From: Muribaculaceae bacterium
GTDB lineage: Bacteria > Bacteroidota > Bacteroidia > Bacteroidales > Muribaculaceae
Direction of reading: 5' to 3'
Assembly: GCA_029062005.1 (NCBI GenBank)
Contig: JAIDQZ010000134.1
Coordinates: forward strand, 34,793 to 98,792
Length of the DNA: 64,000 nt
A program made the translations under genes and the position numbers. Positions 1-9,230 of the stretch are shown one piece after another (positions within the stretch are counted from its first letter, which is position 1; every line of letters starts with the position of its first letter). The notes under the pieces were generated by a model, which saw only the letters and a list, made by a program, of their open reading frames with translations, did no database searches and was not told the origin of the DNA.

Positions 1-2
1 CG

Positions 3-1178
3 TTCTTCTTTGATGAAGACGGCAGGGCATATATTGTGAATAACGATGATGCTCCCGACGGCAAGGCAGAATATGACGGACATCGCACAGTGCGCGTAGT
101 GGAGTTTGATCCCGCCACCGACAAATGTGTCGGCGAGCGCCGGATAGTTGTCAATAAAGGATGCCGCCCTGAAGAAAAGCCGATATGGTGCGAAGGTCCG
201 CATATATATAAGGAAGGTGGCTGCTATTATCTGATGACAGCAGAAGGAGGCACCAGTGTCGGACACAGCGAGGTCATCTACAAGGGTCCTACTCCGTTTG
301 GCCCGTTCATTCCCTGGGATGCCAACCCTATTCTTACTCAGCGCACTCTTGACCCGAATCGTGAAAATCCTGTCACATGTGCCGGTCATGCCGACATGGT
401 CAAGACTCCGGAAGGCGACTGGTGGGGAGTGTTTCTCGCTTGCCGTCCTGTAGAGGGAGACAAGGAAAATCTTGGTAGGGAGACATTCCTCCTGCCTGTG
501 AAATGGACATCCGACGGATGGCCCCGCTTTGTGGAGAACGGCGAGACTGTTCCCTTGCTCGGTAGCAAGCCGGGTGTGATGAGAGGAGATAGGATCACCT
601 TCGGCAACTATAGCCGTAAGGATGAGTTTAATGACTCTACTCTTGATAATGAATGGATGACCCTTCGCGGTCCTGCCGCCGAATACTATTCGCTTACTCA
701 GAATCCGGGACACCTCACCGTGAAATGTGCGGATGTGAGATCGAGCGAGAAGGCTGTCCTCCCGTATGTATGCCGCAGGCTTAATCACCATAATTTCAAT
801 GCATGCACTCATATGACATTTATTCCTGAGAGTGATGCTCAGGTAGCGGGGATGCTTCTGCTGAAAGACGAGACCCATCAGTATCTTCTTGCTCGCACCA
901 AAAGCGGCGACACCCACAAGCTTGAGGTAAGGAAGATAGCTGAAGACGGAATTCATACATTAGCAGAAATTCCGGTTGATTCTGGATTGTCGACAGTTGA
1001 TTTCAAGATATCCGGCAATGGACTCAAATATGGATTCCATTATTCCACCGACGGGGGAAAGAACTGGCAGCTTCTTGCCGACGGTGTTGATGCCGGCTTC
1101 ACATCCACTGCTGAGGCAGGCGGTTTCACAGGCACCGTGGTCGGACTCTATGCTTCAAATGCAGAGACAATTGATTGA
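3..1178 (+). CDS. GH43 beta-xylosidase/arabinofuranosidase, 5' end missing
   Basis: The gene enters from the left edge: the frame is open from base 3 and a GTG at base 36 is internal, so no start is visible. The remaining ~390 residues begin inside a GH43 five-bladed propeller (DGRAYIVNND, then CEGPHIYK, where the Glu is the expected general acid, then HADMVKTPEGDWW). After this comes a beta-sandwich of about 180 residues starting near SRKDEFND, matching the GH43 C-terminal concanavalin-like domain (GH43_C2) that shapes the active-site pocket in xylan-active members. Family knowledge suggests release of xylose or arabinose from xylo-oligosaccharides; the subfamily is not determined. It lies 37 bases before the first SusC gene on the same strand, so it belongs to the xylan locus. 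Confidence 0.88.
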   Translation, partial: FFFDEDGRAYIVNNDDAPDGKAEYDGHRTVRVVEFDPATDKCVGERRIVVNKGCRPEEKPIWCEGPHIYKEGGCYYLMTAEGGTSVGHSEVIYKGPTPFGPFIPWDANPILTQRTLDPNRENPVTCAGHADMVKTPEGDWWGVFLACRPVEGDKENLGRETFLLPVKWTSDGWPRFVENGETVPLLGSKPGVMRGDRITFGNYSRKDEFNDSTLDNEWMTLRGPAAEYYSLTQNPGHLTVKCADVRSSEKAVLPYVCRRLNHHNFNACTHMTFIPESDAQVAGMLLLKDETHQYLLARTKSGDTHKLEVRKIAEDGIHTLAEIPVDSGLSTVDFKISGNGLKYGFHYSTDGGKNWQLLADGVDAGFTSTAEAGGFTGTVVGLYASNAETID

Positions 1179-1215
1179 CGTGAAAATTTCCATTATACTT
1201 TAATATTTAATAGCG

Positions 1216-4200
1216 ATGAAAAATGTAAAAAATGCATTTCATTACATTGCGTTGCTTGCGATAATGTTGGTGACGGGCGCTTTGTCCGCCCATGCCGATA
1301 TCGTCAAGGGTAACGTGACTGATGAGTCGGGAGAGCCGCTCATCGGTGCGACTGTAATGGTTGTCGGGGTTCCGGGTGGTACTGCCACAGATATCGACGG
1401 CAACTATTCGATCAATGTACCTGACATCAAGAAAAATGAACTTAAATTCTCTTATGTCGGCATGGACCCACAGGTGGTCAAAGTCAATTCCCGAAAGGAG
1501 ATCAATGTGATCCTGAAATCGGGAGACACTTCTCTTGATGAGCTTGTAGTCGTAGGTTACGGTCAGCAGAAGAAGGCTTCTGTGGTCGGTGCGATAGCTC
1601 AGACCTCAGGTGCTACTCTTGCAAAGACCGGTGGTGTGTCGAGTATCGGTGCCGCCCTTACGGGTAACCTCCCCGGCGTGACCACGATGGCTTCATCAGG
1701 TATGCCCGGTGAGGAGGATCCTCAGATCGTGATCCGCGGACAGACTTCATGGAACGGTTCAGATCCTCTTATCCTTGTCGACGGTATCGAGCGTCCGATG
1801 AACTCGGTCGATATCAGCTCTGTCGAGTCTGTATCTGTGCTTAAGGATGCGTCCGCAACCGCTGTCTATGGTGTGAAGGGTGCGAATGGCGTCATCCTCA
1901 TCACTACCAAGCGTGGACAGGAGGGTCGTGCCGAGATAGGAGTTTCCGTCAACGCCGCTGTGAAAGTCGTATCAAAACTTCCCGGTGTGGAGGGTTCACC
2001 GGAAGCACTTTATATGCGCAACCGCATCATCGAGCGTGAGCTCGGTCTTCAGCCTGATTCATGGGTAGACATGACTCCGATGGACATTATAGAAAAGTAT
2101 AGAAATCCTGCCAATATAGAGGAATGGGATCGTTATCCCAACGTCGATTGGCAGAAGGAGCTTTTCAAGGATCATGCCATGGCTTACAACCCCAATATTA
2201 ATGTGCGTGGCGGTACGAAGTTTGTGAAATATTACGCTGCTCTTGACTATCTGCATGAAGGTGACCTTTATCGTGAATACAATGTAGGTCGCGGTTATAA
2301 GGGTGGTTTTGGCTACAACCGTATAAACTTCCGCTCGAATCTTGACTTTACCATCACTCCTACCACTACATTGAAGGTGAACCTCTCCGGTTCTCACGGT
2401 GAGAAGAAGGCTCCCTGGGGTCTTGGTGGAAACGATTGGCATACCACACAGCTTTGGTCGGCAGCATATAGTTCACCGCCGGATGCATTCCGTCCGATAT
2501 ATTCCGACGGCACCTGGGGTTATTATTCTCCCAACCAGCAGGCTGCCCAGAACTCAATGCAGGGTGTCGCTACCGGTGGTATCGGTTATACTACCACCAC
2601 CCGTATCAATACGGACTTCACTCTTGAGCAGGATCTTAAGTTCATCACCCCCGGTCTCCGTGCAAGTGCCATGATTTCCTGGGACAACAACATGCAGGAA
2701 GTCAACCGCGGTATTTGGGAAAACTGGTATAAGCCACAGAGAAAGTGGATAGATCCGGTCACCGGTGAAGTGACATGGGAACAGACTAAGGAGCCTAACG
2801 GGTTGGAATTCAGCGAGGACCTGAAATGGAGTACCCAGTCAGGTGAAATCAATCAGTATGCTACCAACCGTTATCTATTCTATCAGGCTCAGCTCTTCTA
2901 CGGACGTCAGTTCGGTAAGCATGACGTGACGGCGATGGGTGTGTTCAACCGTGCTGAGAATACATTCGGTACAGACTTTACAAGCTTCCGTGAGGACTGG
3001 GCTTTCCGTGCCACTTATAACTTTGACGACCGCTACTTTGCAGAATTCAACGGTGCTTACAACGGTTCTGAGAAGTTCGGACGCGGTTATCGTTTCGATT
3101 TCTTCCCCTCGGGTGCTATCGGATGGCGTATCAGCGAGGAAAAGTTCATGAACTGGAGCCGTGGATGGCTCGACAACCTGAAGGTGCGTTACTCTATAGG
3201 TGAGGTGGGCGATGACAATATCTCTGGCGTTCGTTTCCTATACCTGACTCAATGGGCTGCCGGCGGTAACGCCAACTTCTTCCCCAACGGAGCAAGTCCC
3301 TATATATATTATAAGGAAAAGTCGCAGGGTAATCCCGATATACATTGGGAAACAGCCATCAAGCAGAATCTCGGTATCGACTTCACTCTTGTAAAGGGTA
3401 TGTTCAACGGTACCATTGAATTGTTCAAGGAGCAGCGTAAGGATATTCTTGTATCAGGAGATGAACGCGCGATTCCGTCATACTTTGGTGGAAAGGCTCC
3501 TATGGCAAACCTCGGTAAGGTCAACAGTAAGGGCTATGAGCTTGAGCTTCGCTTCAACTATACTTTTGCTAACGACATGCACCTTTGGGCTAACCTCAAC
3601 ATGACTCATTCAGAAAATAAGGTTATGGAAAAGGATGACCCCGCTCTCATGGAGGCTTATCGTAAGAGCGCAGGATACATGATCGGTCAGGACCGTATCG
3701 TCTACGATGCCGGATATGCACAGACCTGGGATGATGTCATCGCTATGACTCCACATAACACCAACGACACACAGAAACTTCCGGGTCAGCCGATCATGGT
3801 CGACTATAATGGCGACGGTGTGATCGACAGCTCTGACTCCACTCCATACGGTTACAGCTCCATACCGCAGAATACCTACAATGCCACAATAGGTCTCGAT
3901 TGGAAAGGCTGGAGCATCTATCTTCAGATGTATGGTGTGACCAACGTGCAGCGTACCGTAGTGTTCGAATCATATCGCAACAACATGAGCACACTCTATG
4001 CAGGTGTCAATTTCTGGTCGCCGGGTGTTGCAGATGCAGATGTAGACCGTCCGCTTCCTGTATGGAACGCCACTCCGAGTTATTACAATGGTTGGGACAA
4101 CCGTTATAATCACTATGACGGATCTTACTTCCGTCTCAAGAATGTGGAAATCGCCTATACCTGGACGAGCGGCTGGATCAAGAAGATCGGTCTGAGCAAC

Positions 4201-4353
4201 CTCAAGGTCTATATCAACGGCAACAACCTCCTGCAGTGGAGCCATATGCCAGACGACCGTGAGAGCAACTTCGCTGCCGGCGGCGGCAATGCATCCTTGG
4301 GTGCTTATCCTACTGTACGTCGTTTCAACCTTGGTATCAAGTTCGACATCTAA
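1216..4353 (+). CDS. xusA: SusC/XusA-like TonB-dependent xylan transporter
   Basis: This is an outer-membrane TonB-dependent importer, inferred to take up xylo-oligosaccharides. At 1045 residues it has the usual SusC length. Visible parts are a signal peptide (residues 1-28), a carboxypeptidase-regulatory-like domain at about 30-110 (VKGNVTDESGEPLIGATV, DIDGNYSINVP), a TonB-box-like stretch (LDELVVVGYG), a plug domain with LVDGIERP and ITTKRGQ, and a long beta-barrel ending in an aromatic-rich strand (GIKFDI). It is followed after 12 bases by a SusD partner. The order SusC-SusD-SusC-SusD-lipoprotein-GH10 is that of the xus system of Prevotella bryantii and the xylan loci of Bacteroides, which is why I use the xus name. 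Substrate is inferred from context. Confidence 0.93.
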   Translation: MKNVKNAFHYIALLAIMLVTGALSAHADIVKGNVTDESGEPLIGATVMVVGVPGGTATDIDGNYSINVPDIKKNELKFSYVGMDPQVVKVNSRKEINVILKSGDTSLDELVVVGYGQQKKASVVGAIAQTSGATLAKTGGVSSIGAALTGNLPGVTTMASSGMPGEEDPQIVIRGQTSWNGSDPLILVDGIERPMNSVDISSVESVSVLKDASATAVYGVKGANGVILITTKRGQEGRAEIGVSVNAAVKVVSKLPGVEGSPEALYMRNRIIERELGLQPDSWVDMTPMDIIEKYRNPANIEEWDRYPNVDWQKELFKDHAMAYNPNINVRGGTKFVKYYAALDYLHEGDLYREYNVGRGYKGGFGYNRINFRSNLDFTITPTTTLKVNLSGSHGEKKAPWGLGGNDWHTTQLWSAAYSSPPDAFRPIYSDGTWGYYSPNQQAAQNSMQGVATGGIGYTTTTRINTDFTLEQDLKFITPGLRASAMISWDNNMQEVNRGIWENWYKPQRKWIDPVTGEVTWEQTKEPNGLEFSEDLKWSTQSGEINQYATNRYLFYQAQLFYGRQFGKHDVTAMGVFNRAENTFGTDFTSFREDWAFRATYNFDDRYFAEFNGAYNGSEKFGRGYRFDFFPSGAIGWRISEEKFMNWSRGWLDNLKVRYSIGEVGDDNISGVRFLYLTQWAAGGNANFFPNGASPYIYYKEKSQGNPDIHWETAIKQNLGIDFTLVKGMFNGTIELFKEQRKDILVSGDERAIPSYFGGKAPMANLGKVNSKGYELELRFNYTFANDMHLWANLNMTHSENKVMEKDDPALMEAYRKSAGYMIGQDRIVYDAGYAQTWDDVIAMTPHNTNDTQKLPGQPIMVDYNGDGVIDSSDSTPYGYSSIPQNTYNATIGLDWKGWSIYLQMYGVTNVQRTVVFESYRNNMSTLYAGVNFWSPGVADADVDRPLPVWNATPSYYNGWDNRYNHYDGSYFRLKNVEIAYTWTSGWIKKIGLSNLKVYINGNNLLQWSHMPDDRESNFAAGGGNASLGAYPTVRRFNLGIKFDI

Positions 4354-4365
4354 CCTTTCAAAAAA

Positions 4366-6321
4366 ATGAAAAAGATTAAAATTAATATATTAGCAATTCT
4401 TGCAGCCCTGTTGGCATGCGGCTCTTTCACAAGCTGCACCGACTATCTCGACAAGGCGCCCGAGAGCGATATCTCGGAAGACGAGGCTTTCAAGAATTTC
4501 AAGAATTTCCAGGGATTCGTGGAGGAAATGTACTTCTGTCTCCCTAATTTCACTACTTGCTATTGGAACAACTCTTTCAACTGGGGAGAGGATGAATTCA
4601 CCGGAATCAACGAGACCTACATGATGTGTGACAAGGTCGATAAAGGTGACTTCTGGGGCTGGCAGGCTGAGCACGACGGCTGGGGTTGCGGTTTCCTGGA
4701 CATCAACGGTTTTGATCCGGTTGCTTATTGCGATCTCACAAAAGGCACTCAGGTGACACTCTGGCAGGGAGCATGGTATGCCATCCGCAAGGCAAACCTT
4801 GGTCTCGCCAATCTCGAACGCCTTACCGAGGCGAGCCGTGAGGAGCGCGATATGATCAAGGGTCAGCTTCTTTTCTTCCGTGGTTTCTATCATTTCATGC
4901 TCATGCAGTATTTCGGCGGCCTTCCTTATATCGACGAGGTGCTTGGAAGCAGCGCCCTCAGCAATCCACGTCTGACTTATGCGGAATGCGCTGAAAGGGC
5001 AGCGGAAGACCTTCGCGCCGCAGCGGATCTTCTTCCGATCAACTGGGATTCAACTCAGCCCGGTGCATATACAAAAGGAAAGAACGATCTCCGTATCAAC
5101 AAGATCATGGCTCTCGGATATCTTGGCAAGAATCTTCTCTGGGCAGGATCTCCGCTTATGACCAACGATCCTAACCTTGCTGCTCATGGCGGTACTCCTC
5201 GCCCCTCCAACGCTTTGGGTTATAACGAGGATTTCTGTAAGCGTGCCGCCGAGGCTTTTGGTGAATTGCTCACTCTCGTGGAGTCAGGTCAGACACAATA
5301 CAAGCTTGTGGCGTTCAAGAACTACAAGAGCCTCTTCCTCACTCATCAGCAGGGTGGTCTGATGCCGGGATCCACCGAGGCTATCTATCGTAATCCTTGC
5401 AGCGACTGGAACCGTTCAAACTGGGGTCAGACTTCCGACTATTGCTCCAAGAAGATCAATAAATCAAATATCTGCTATCATCCTACTGCCAACTACGTGA
5501 ATTATTATGGTATGGCAAACGGTCTTCCTCTTGATGATCCTGACTCAGGCTTCGATCCGACGCATCCGTGGAAAGGTCGTGATCCGCGATTCTACCATGA
5601 CATACGTTTCGACGGCTGCGACCTCGTGCCTTGCGGCGATGAGGATGCCAAGCCGGTGAGATATGCTCCTCTATATACCGACGGTGCATTGCGTAGCCCG
5701 ACAGAGGGTAGCCGTTCAGGATATCTCAATTATAAGTTCATACTTGAGACGTTCAACCAGTGGGATAAAATGGGAGGTCAGGACAACTATGGTGCCAACA
5801 ACCATATGCTGATTCCTTACATGCGTTTGGCTGACGTATACCTGATGTATGCTGAGGCTGCCTGCAACGCTAAGGGCTCGGCTTCCGGTAAATCCGACAA
5901 TTGCTCGCTCACAGCTGAGGATGCTATCAATGTCATCCGCGACCGTGCAGGAGTTTCCCCGGTCAACAGGAAGTTCACCGGTTCCCTTGACAAGTTCATG
6001 AGCGAGGTTCGTCGTGAACGTGCAGTGGAGCTTGCATTCGAGTCTCACCGTTTCACCGATCTACGCCGCTGGATGCTCATTGACAAGTATCCTTATAATA
6101 TCAAGACTTCCCAGGAATTCACACGTGCAGGTAGCACTTCCGGAATCGACAAGGATTCTTCTGTAGGTATCAATAAGAACGATCCCACTCAGAATGAGGT
6201 GTTGGGATGGTCGGAGAAAGTGGTTGTCGAGCGCAACCTCAGCTCGAAGCACTACTGGCTCCCTCTGAAGGTCAAAGACGTATCGATGTATCCTGAATTC
6301 TATCAGAATCCCGGCTGGTGA
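4366..6321 (+). CDS. xusB: SusD/XusB-like surface glycan-binding lipoprotein
   Basis: This is the extracellular lid and glycan-binding partner of the preceding SusC. The 651-residue protein starts with a lipoprotein signal (residues 1-24, lipobox ending FTSC), followed by TDYLDKAPESD, an acidic stretch typical for surface-exported Bacteroidota lipoproteins. RagB/SusD signatures are visible: a TPR-rich helical first half (RKANLGLANLERL, GQLLFFRGFYHFMLMQYFGG), then RLADVYLMYAEAACNA and the conserved C-terminal run RRERAVELAFESHRFTDLRRW. It is somewhat longer than the usual 500-600 residues, with extra loops in the central part. It is 12 bases downstream of its SusC and 27 before the next SusC, so translation is probably coupled. 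Xylan binding is inferred from the neighbours. Confidence 0.93.
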   Translation: MKKIKINILAILAALLACGSFTSCTDYLDKAPESDISEDEAFKNFKNFQGFVEEMYFCLPNFTTCYWNNSFNWGEDEFTGINETYMMCDKVDKGDFWGWQAEHDGWGCGFLDINGFDPVAYCDLTKGTQVTLWQGAWYAIRKANLGLANLERLTEASREERDMIKGQLLFFRGFYHFMLMQYFGGLPYIDEVLGSSALSNPRLTYAECAERAAEDLRAAADLLPINWDSTQPGAYTKGKNDLRINKIMALGYLGKNLLWAGSPLMTNDPNLAAHGGTPRPSNALGYNEDFCKRAAEAFGELLTLVESGQTQYKLVAFKNYKSLFLTHQQGGLMPGSTEAIYRNPCSDWNRSNWGQTSDYCSKKINKSNICYHPTANYVNYYGMANGLPLDDPDSGFDPTHPWKGRDPRFYHDIRFDGCDLVPCGDEDAKPVRYAPLYTDGALRSPTEGSRSGYLNYKFILETFNQWDKMGGQDNYGANNHMLIPYMRLADVYLMYAEAACNAKGSASGKSDNCSLTAEDAINVIRDRAGVSPVNRKFTGSLDKFMSEVRRERAVELAFESHRFTDLRRWMLIDKYPYNIKTSQEFTRAGSTSGIDKDSSVGINKNDPTQNEVLGWSEKVVVERNLSSKHYWLPLKVKDVSMYPEFYQNPGW

Positions 6322-6348
6322 TAATAACCCCATAATTACATTTCTATA

Positions 6349-9216
6349 ATGAAACATCTAAATAACATCATATATCCATTTGCAGCTGCTGTGCTCATGA
6401 CTGCACCCGGAGCATTCGCACAGGATGCCGAGGATCACGTGATTCCGGCTGACTCCCTGCCACAGGGAATTCAGCTTGCCTTCCGCACTGCCGACGGCGG
6501 TGATATCCTCGGCGGCGTTTCGGCTGTGAATGTGGCTGAACTCGATAAGAAAAGCTTCACCGACTATAGCCTTTCCAACATGTCGGCGCTTACCACAGGC
6601 TACAACGGCCAGCTTTGGGGTATGGGCGATGCTCTGGTGCTTGTAGACGGTGTACCCCGTGATGCAAACAATATTCTTCCGCAGGAGATCGAAAGCATAT
6701 CATTCCTTAAAGGTGCCCAGGCTGTTGTGCTATACGGCTCGACTGCTGCAAAGGGTGTGATCCTGATCACCACCAAGAGAGGAAATACCAACGGTCTTCA
6801 GATCTCTGTGCGTGGCAACGCAAGCATGTACGTGCCCAAGAGATATCAGAAATATCTCGGGGCTGCCGAGTACATGACCCTCTTCAACGAGGCTCGTGCC
6901 AATGACGGGCTTGATCCGTCGTTCTCCGACATGGATATCTACAACTACGGTTCTCACAATAATCTTTCACGCTATCCCGACATCAACTTCTTCTCCGACG
7001 ACTACCTTAAGAAGAACTGGATGAAATATGAGGGACAGGCTGAATTCAAAGGGGGCGCCAAGTTTGCTCAGTTCTATTGCCTTGTCGACGTATATCATGT
7101 AGGAGACGTGATCAACTTCGGTGAAGGCAAGCACAACGGTCAGACCCGTCTTAGCCTTCGTGGCAATATCGACCTCCGTCTCAATGACTGGGTTACAGGC
7201 TGGGTCAATACGAGCGCGACTTTCTATGACAACCGCTACGACCGTGCCAATTACTGGAACAGCGCTTCCACCATGCGTCCTGCTGTTCAGGGTAATTCAC
7301 CGTTCGTGCCGTTTATTCCTATCGATGCTGTAGAACCCGACGATGAGGAAAGCTGGGCTCTTATCAACAACAGCAACTATCTTATCGACGGCAAGTATCT
7401 TCTCGGTGGCACTCAGCAGTATCAGACCAACGCATTCGCTGCCATGTATGCTGCCGGATACACAAAGTCCACCACCCGTCAGCTTCAGTTTGATGCCGGC
7501 ATCCGTGTCGATTTCCGTAAGGCAGTGCCCGGTCTTTCATTTACGGCGCACGGTGCAGTAGACTACAACACACAGTACAGCACTTCGCTTACCCCGGATT
7601 ATGCTGTCTATGAAGCTACATGGGCAAACTACGGAGGCAGGGATGTCATCACATCACTGAAGAAATATAATGATGACTTCACAAGCGGCAATATGGGTCT
7701 GTCAGGCTCTTCCGAGCGTCAGACTATGCTTTTCTCCGGTCAGTTTGACTATAAGCGCACATTCAATGACGTGCACACTGTAGATGCGACTCTGGTGGCT
7801 CACGCATATAAGAGGACTGTTTCAGGTCAGTATCACAGAAACACCAACGCTACATTCGCGCTTCGTGCTGCCTATGACTATGCCAACCGCTATTATGCTG
7901 AGTTCAACGGTGCAGTCAACCATTCAGTACGTTTCAAACCGGGACACCGCAACGGTTTCTCTCCGGTGGGAAGTATCGGATGGAGAATCAAGAACGAGGA
8001 GTTCCTGAAAGATAATGACGTGATCAGTGATCTCCGTGTAAATGCCACTTACGGTGTACTCCTTCAGGATATCGATGTGCTGAAGAATGAGGATCCGAAT
8101 CAGTTTGACAGCTCGTTCTATCTCTGGGACGGACGTTTCTCAGCCAACGGAGCATGGTGGGGCTGGAACGACGGTCACAACAGCATCACGACCTTCATCA
8201 GCACGCAGGGTGAGAATCCGGATCTGACTTTCGTTAAGCGCAAGGAGTTCAACGTGGGTCTTGACATGGGATTCCTGAATAATATGATTCGCCTTTCCGG
8301 TGCATACTATCGCACAAACGTTTCCGGTCTTCCCGTTCAGGCTACGACAATATTCCCGAGCTATATGCTCGGTGGCTGGAGCTCCGAAGGCAACAGCAAT
8401 TCATTCATCCCTTATGTCAACTACAATGCATACAGGGTGGAAGGTTTTGAACTTGGTGTCAACTTCAATAAGAACTTCGGTGACTTCAAGGTCGGTTTCG
8501 GTGCCAACGTGATGTATAACGACATCGTCAACACCCAGATATTCGAGAATTACGAATACGAATGGCAGAAGACAGAAGGCGCTCACCGCGATGCAATGCG
8601 CGGCTACAAGTGTCTCGGTTTCTTCCAGAGTGAGGAGGAGATCGCGGAGAGTGCTCTTATCAACAGCAATACCAAGCCCGGCGATCTTAAATATAAGGAT
8701 ATGAACGATGACGGTATCATCGATTCAAAAGATATGGTGGAGATCGGACGCTGGAATCAGCCGTGGAATTATGGTCTGAACCTTACTCTCGGATATAAGG
8801 GATTCACTCTCTTTGTTACCGCTACAGGTGCAGCAGGCGGCACAGGCATTAAGACTAATGATGCCGCCTGGGTATTCGGCGATCGCAAATATACCGAAAT
8901 CGTGCGTGGTCGCTGGACTCCCGAGACTGCATCTACCGCTACATATCCGCGTCTTACAACCCAGGGTGGGGAACTCAACTTCGTTTATTCCGATTTCTGG
9001 ACCTACGATGCAAGCTCTTTCGGTATTGACCAGATCCAGCTTACATATGACTTCCCTGCAAAATGGTTTGCCGGCAAGTTTGTAAAGGGTCTTCAGGCTT
9101 ATGTCAACGGCAACAGTATCTGGTGGACCGGCAAGGAGAAAGCATACCGCGAGACTAATATCGGTTCAGGTCCGCAGACCCGTAATTTCAACTTTGGTGT
9201 CAAAGTAAACTTCTAA
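6349..9216 (+). CDS. xusC: SusC/XusC-like TonB-dependent transporter lacking the N-terminal regulatory domain
   Basis: This is the second SusC-type outer-membrane transporter. It has a signal peptide (1-24), then only ~40 residues before the plug (LVLVDGVPRD, FLKGAQAVVLYGSTAAKGV, ITTKRGN), and a barrel ending NFGVKVNF. At 955 residues it is about 90 shorter than the first SusC. The difference is the absence of the carboxypeptidase-regulatory-like domain, and I see no clear TonB box. A domain-poor second SusC in tandem with a complete one is consistent with the XusC position in known xylan loci. It presumably pairs with the SusD that follows 14 bases later. Substrate is inferred. Confidence 0.9.
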   Translation: MKHLNNIIYPFAAAVLMTAPGAFAQDAEDHVIPADSLPQGIQLAFRTADGGDILGGVSAVNVAELDKKSFTDYSLSNMSALTTGYNGQLWGMGDALVLVDGVPRDANNILPQEIESISFLKGAQAVVLYGSTAAKGVILITTKRGNTNGLQISVRGNASMYVPKRYQKYLGAAEYMTLFNEARANDGLDPSFSDMDIYNYGSHNNLSRYPDINFFSDDYLKKNWMKYEGQAEFKGGAKFAQFYCLVDVYHVGDVINFGEGKHNGQTRLSLRGNIDLRLNDWVTGWVNTSATFYDNRYDRANYWNSASTMRPAVQGNSPFVPFIPIDAVEPDDEESWALINNSNYLIDGKYLLGGTQQYQTNAFAAMYAAGYTKSTTRQLQFDAGIRVDFRKAVPGLSFTAHGAVDYNTQYSTSLTPDYAVYEATWANYGGRDVITSLKKYNDDFTSGNMGLSGSSERQTMLFSGQFDYKRTFNDVHTVDATLVAHAYKRTVSGQYHRNTNATFALRAAYDYANRYYAEFNGAVNHSVRFKPGHRNGFSPVGSIGWRIKNEEFLKDNDVISDLRVNATYGVLLQDIDVLKNEDPNQFDSSFYLWDGRFSANGAWWGWNDGHNSITTFISTQGENPDLTFVKRKEFNVGLDMGFLNNMIRLSGAYYRTNVSGLPVQATTIFPSYMLGGWSSEGNSNSFIPYVNYNAYRVEGFELGVNFNKNFGDFKVGFGANVMYNDIVNTQIFENYEYEWQKTEGAHRDAMRGYKCLGFFQSEEEIAESALINSNTKPGDLKYKDMNDDGIIDSKDMVEIGRWNQPWNYGLNLTLGYKGFTLFVTATGAAGGTGIKTNDAAWVFGDRKYTEIVRGRWTPETASTATYPRLTTQGGELNFVYSDFWTYDASSFGIDQIQLTYDFPAKWFAGKFVKGLQAYVNGNSIWWTGKEKAYRETNIGSGPQTRNFNFGVKVNF

Positions 9217-9230
9217 ACTAATTCTACAAC

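Noticed and set aside
1179-1215. Possible promoter before the first SusC (TTATACTTTAATA)
   Set aside because: It resembles but does not fit the TAnnTTTG spacing, and the gap to the GH43 is only 37 bases; co-transcription is simpler.
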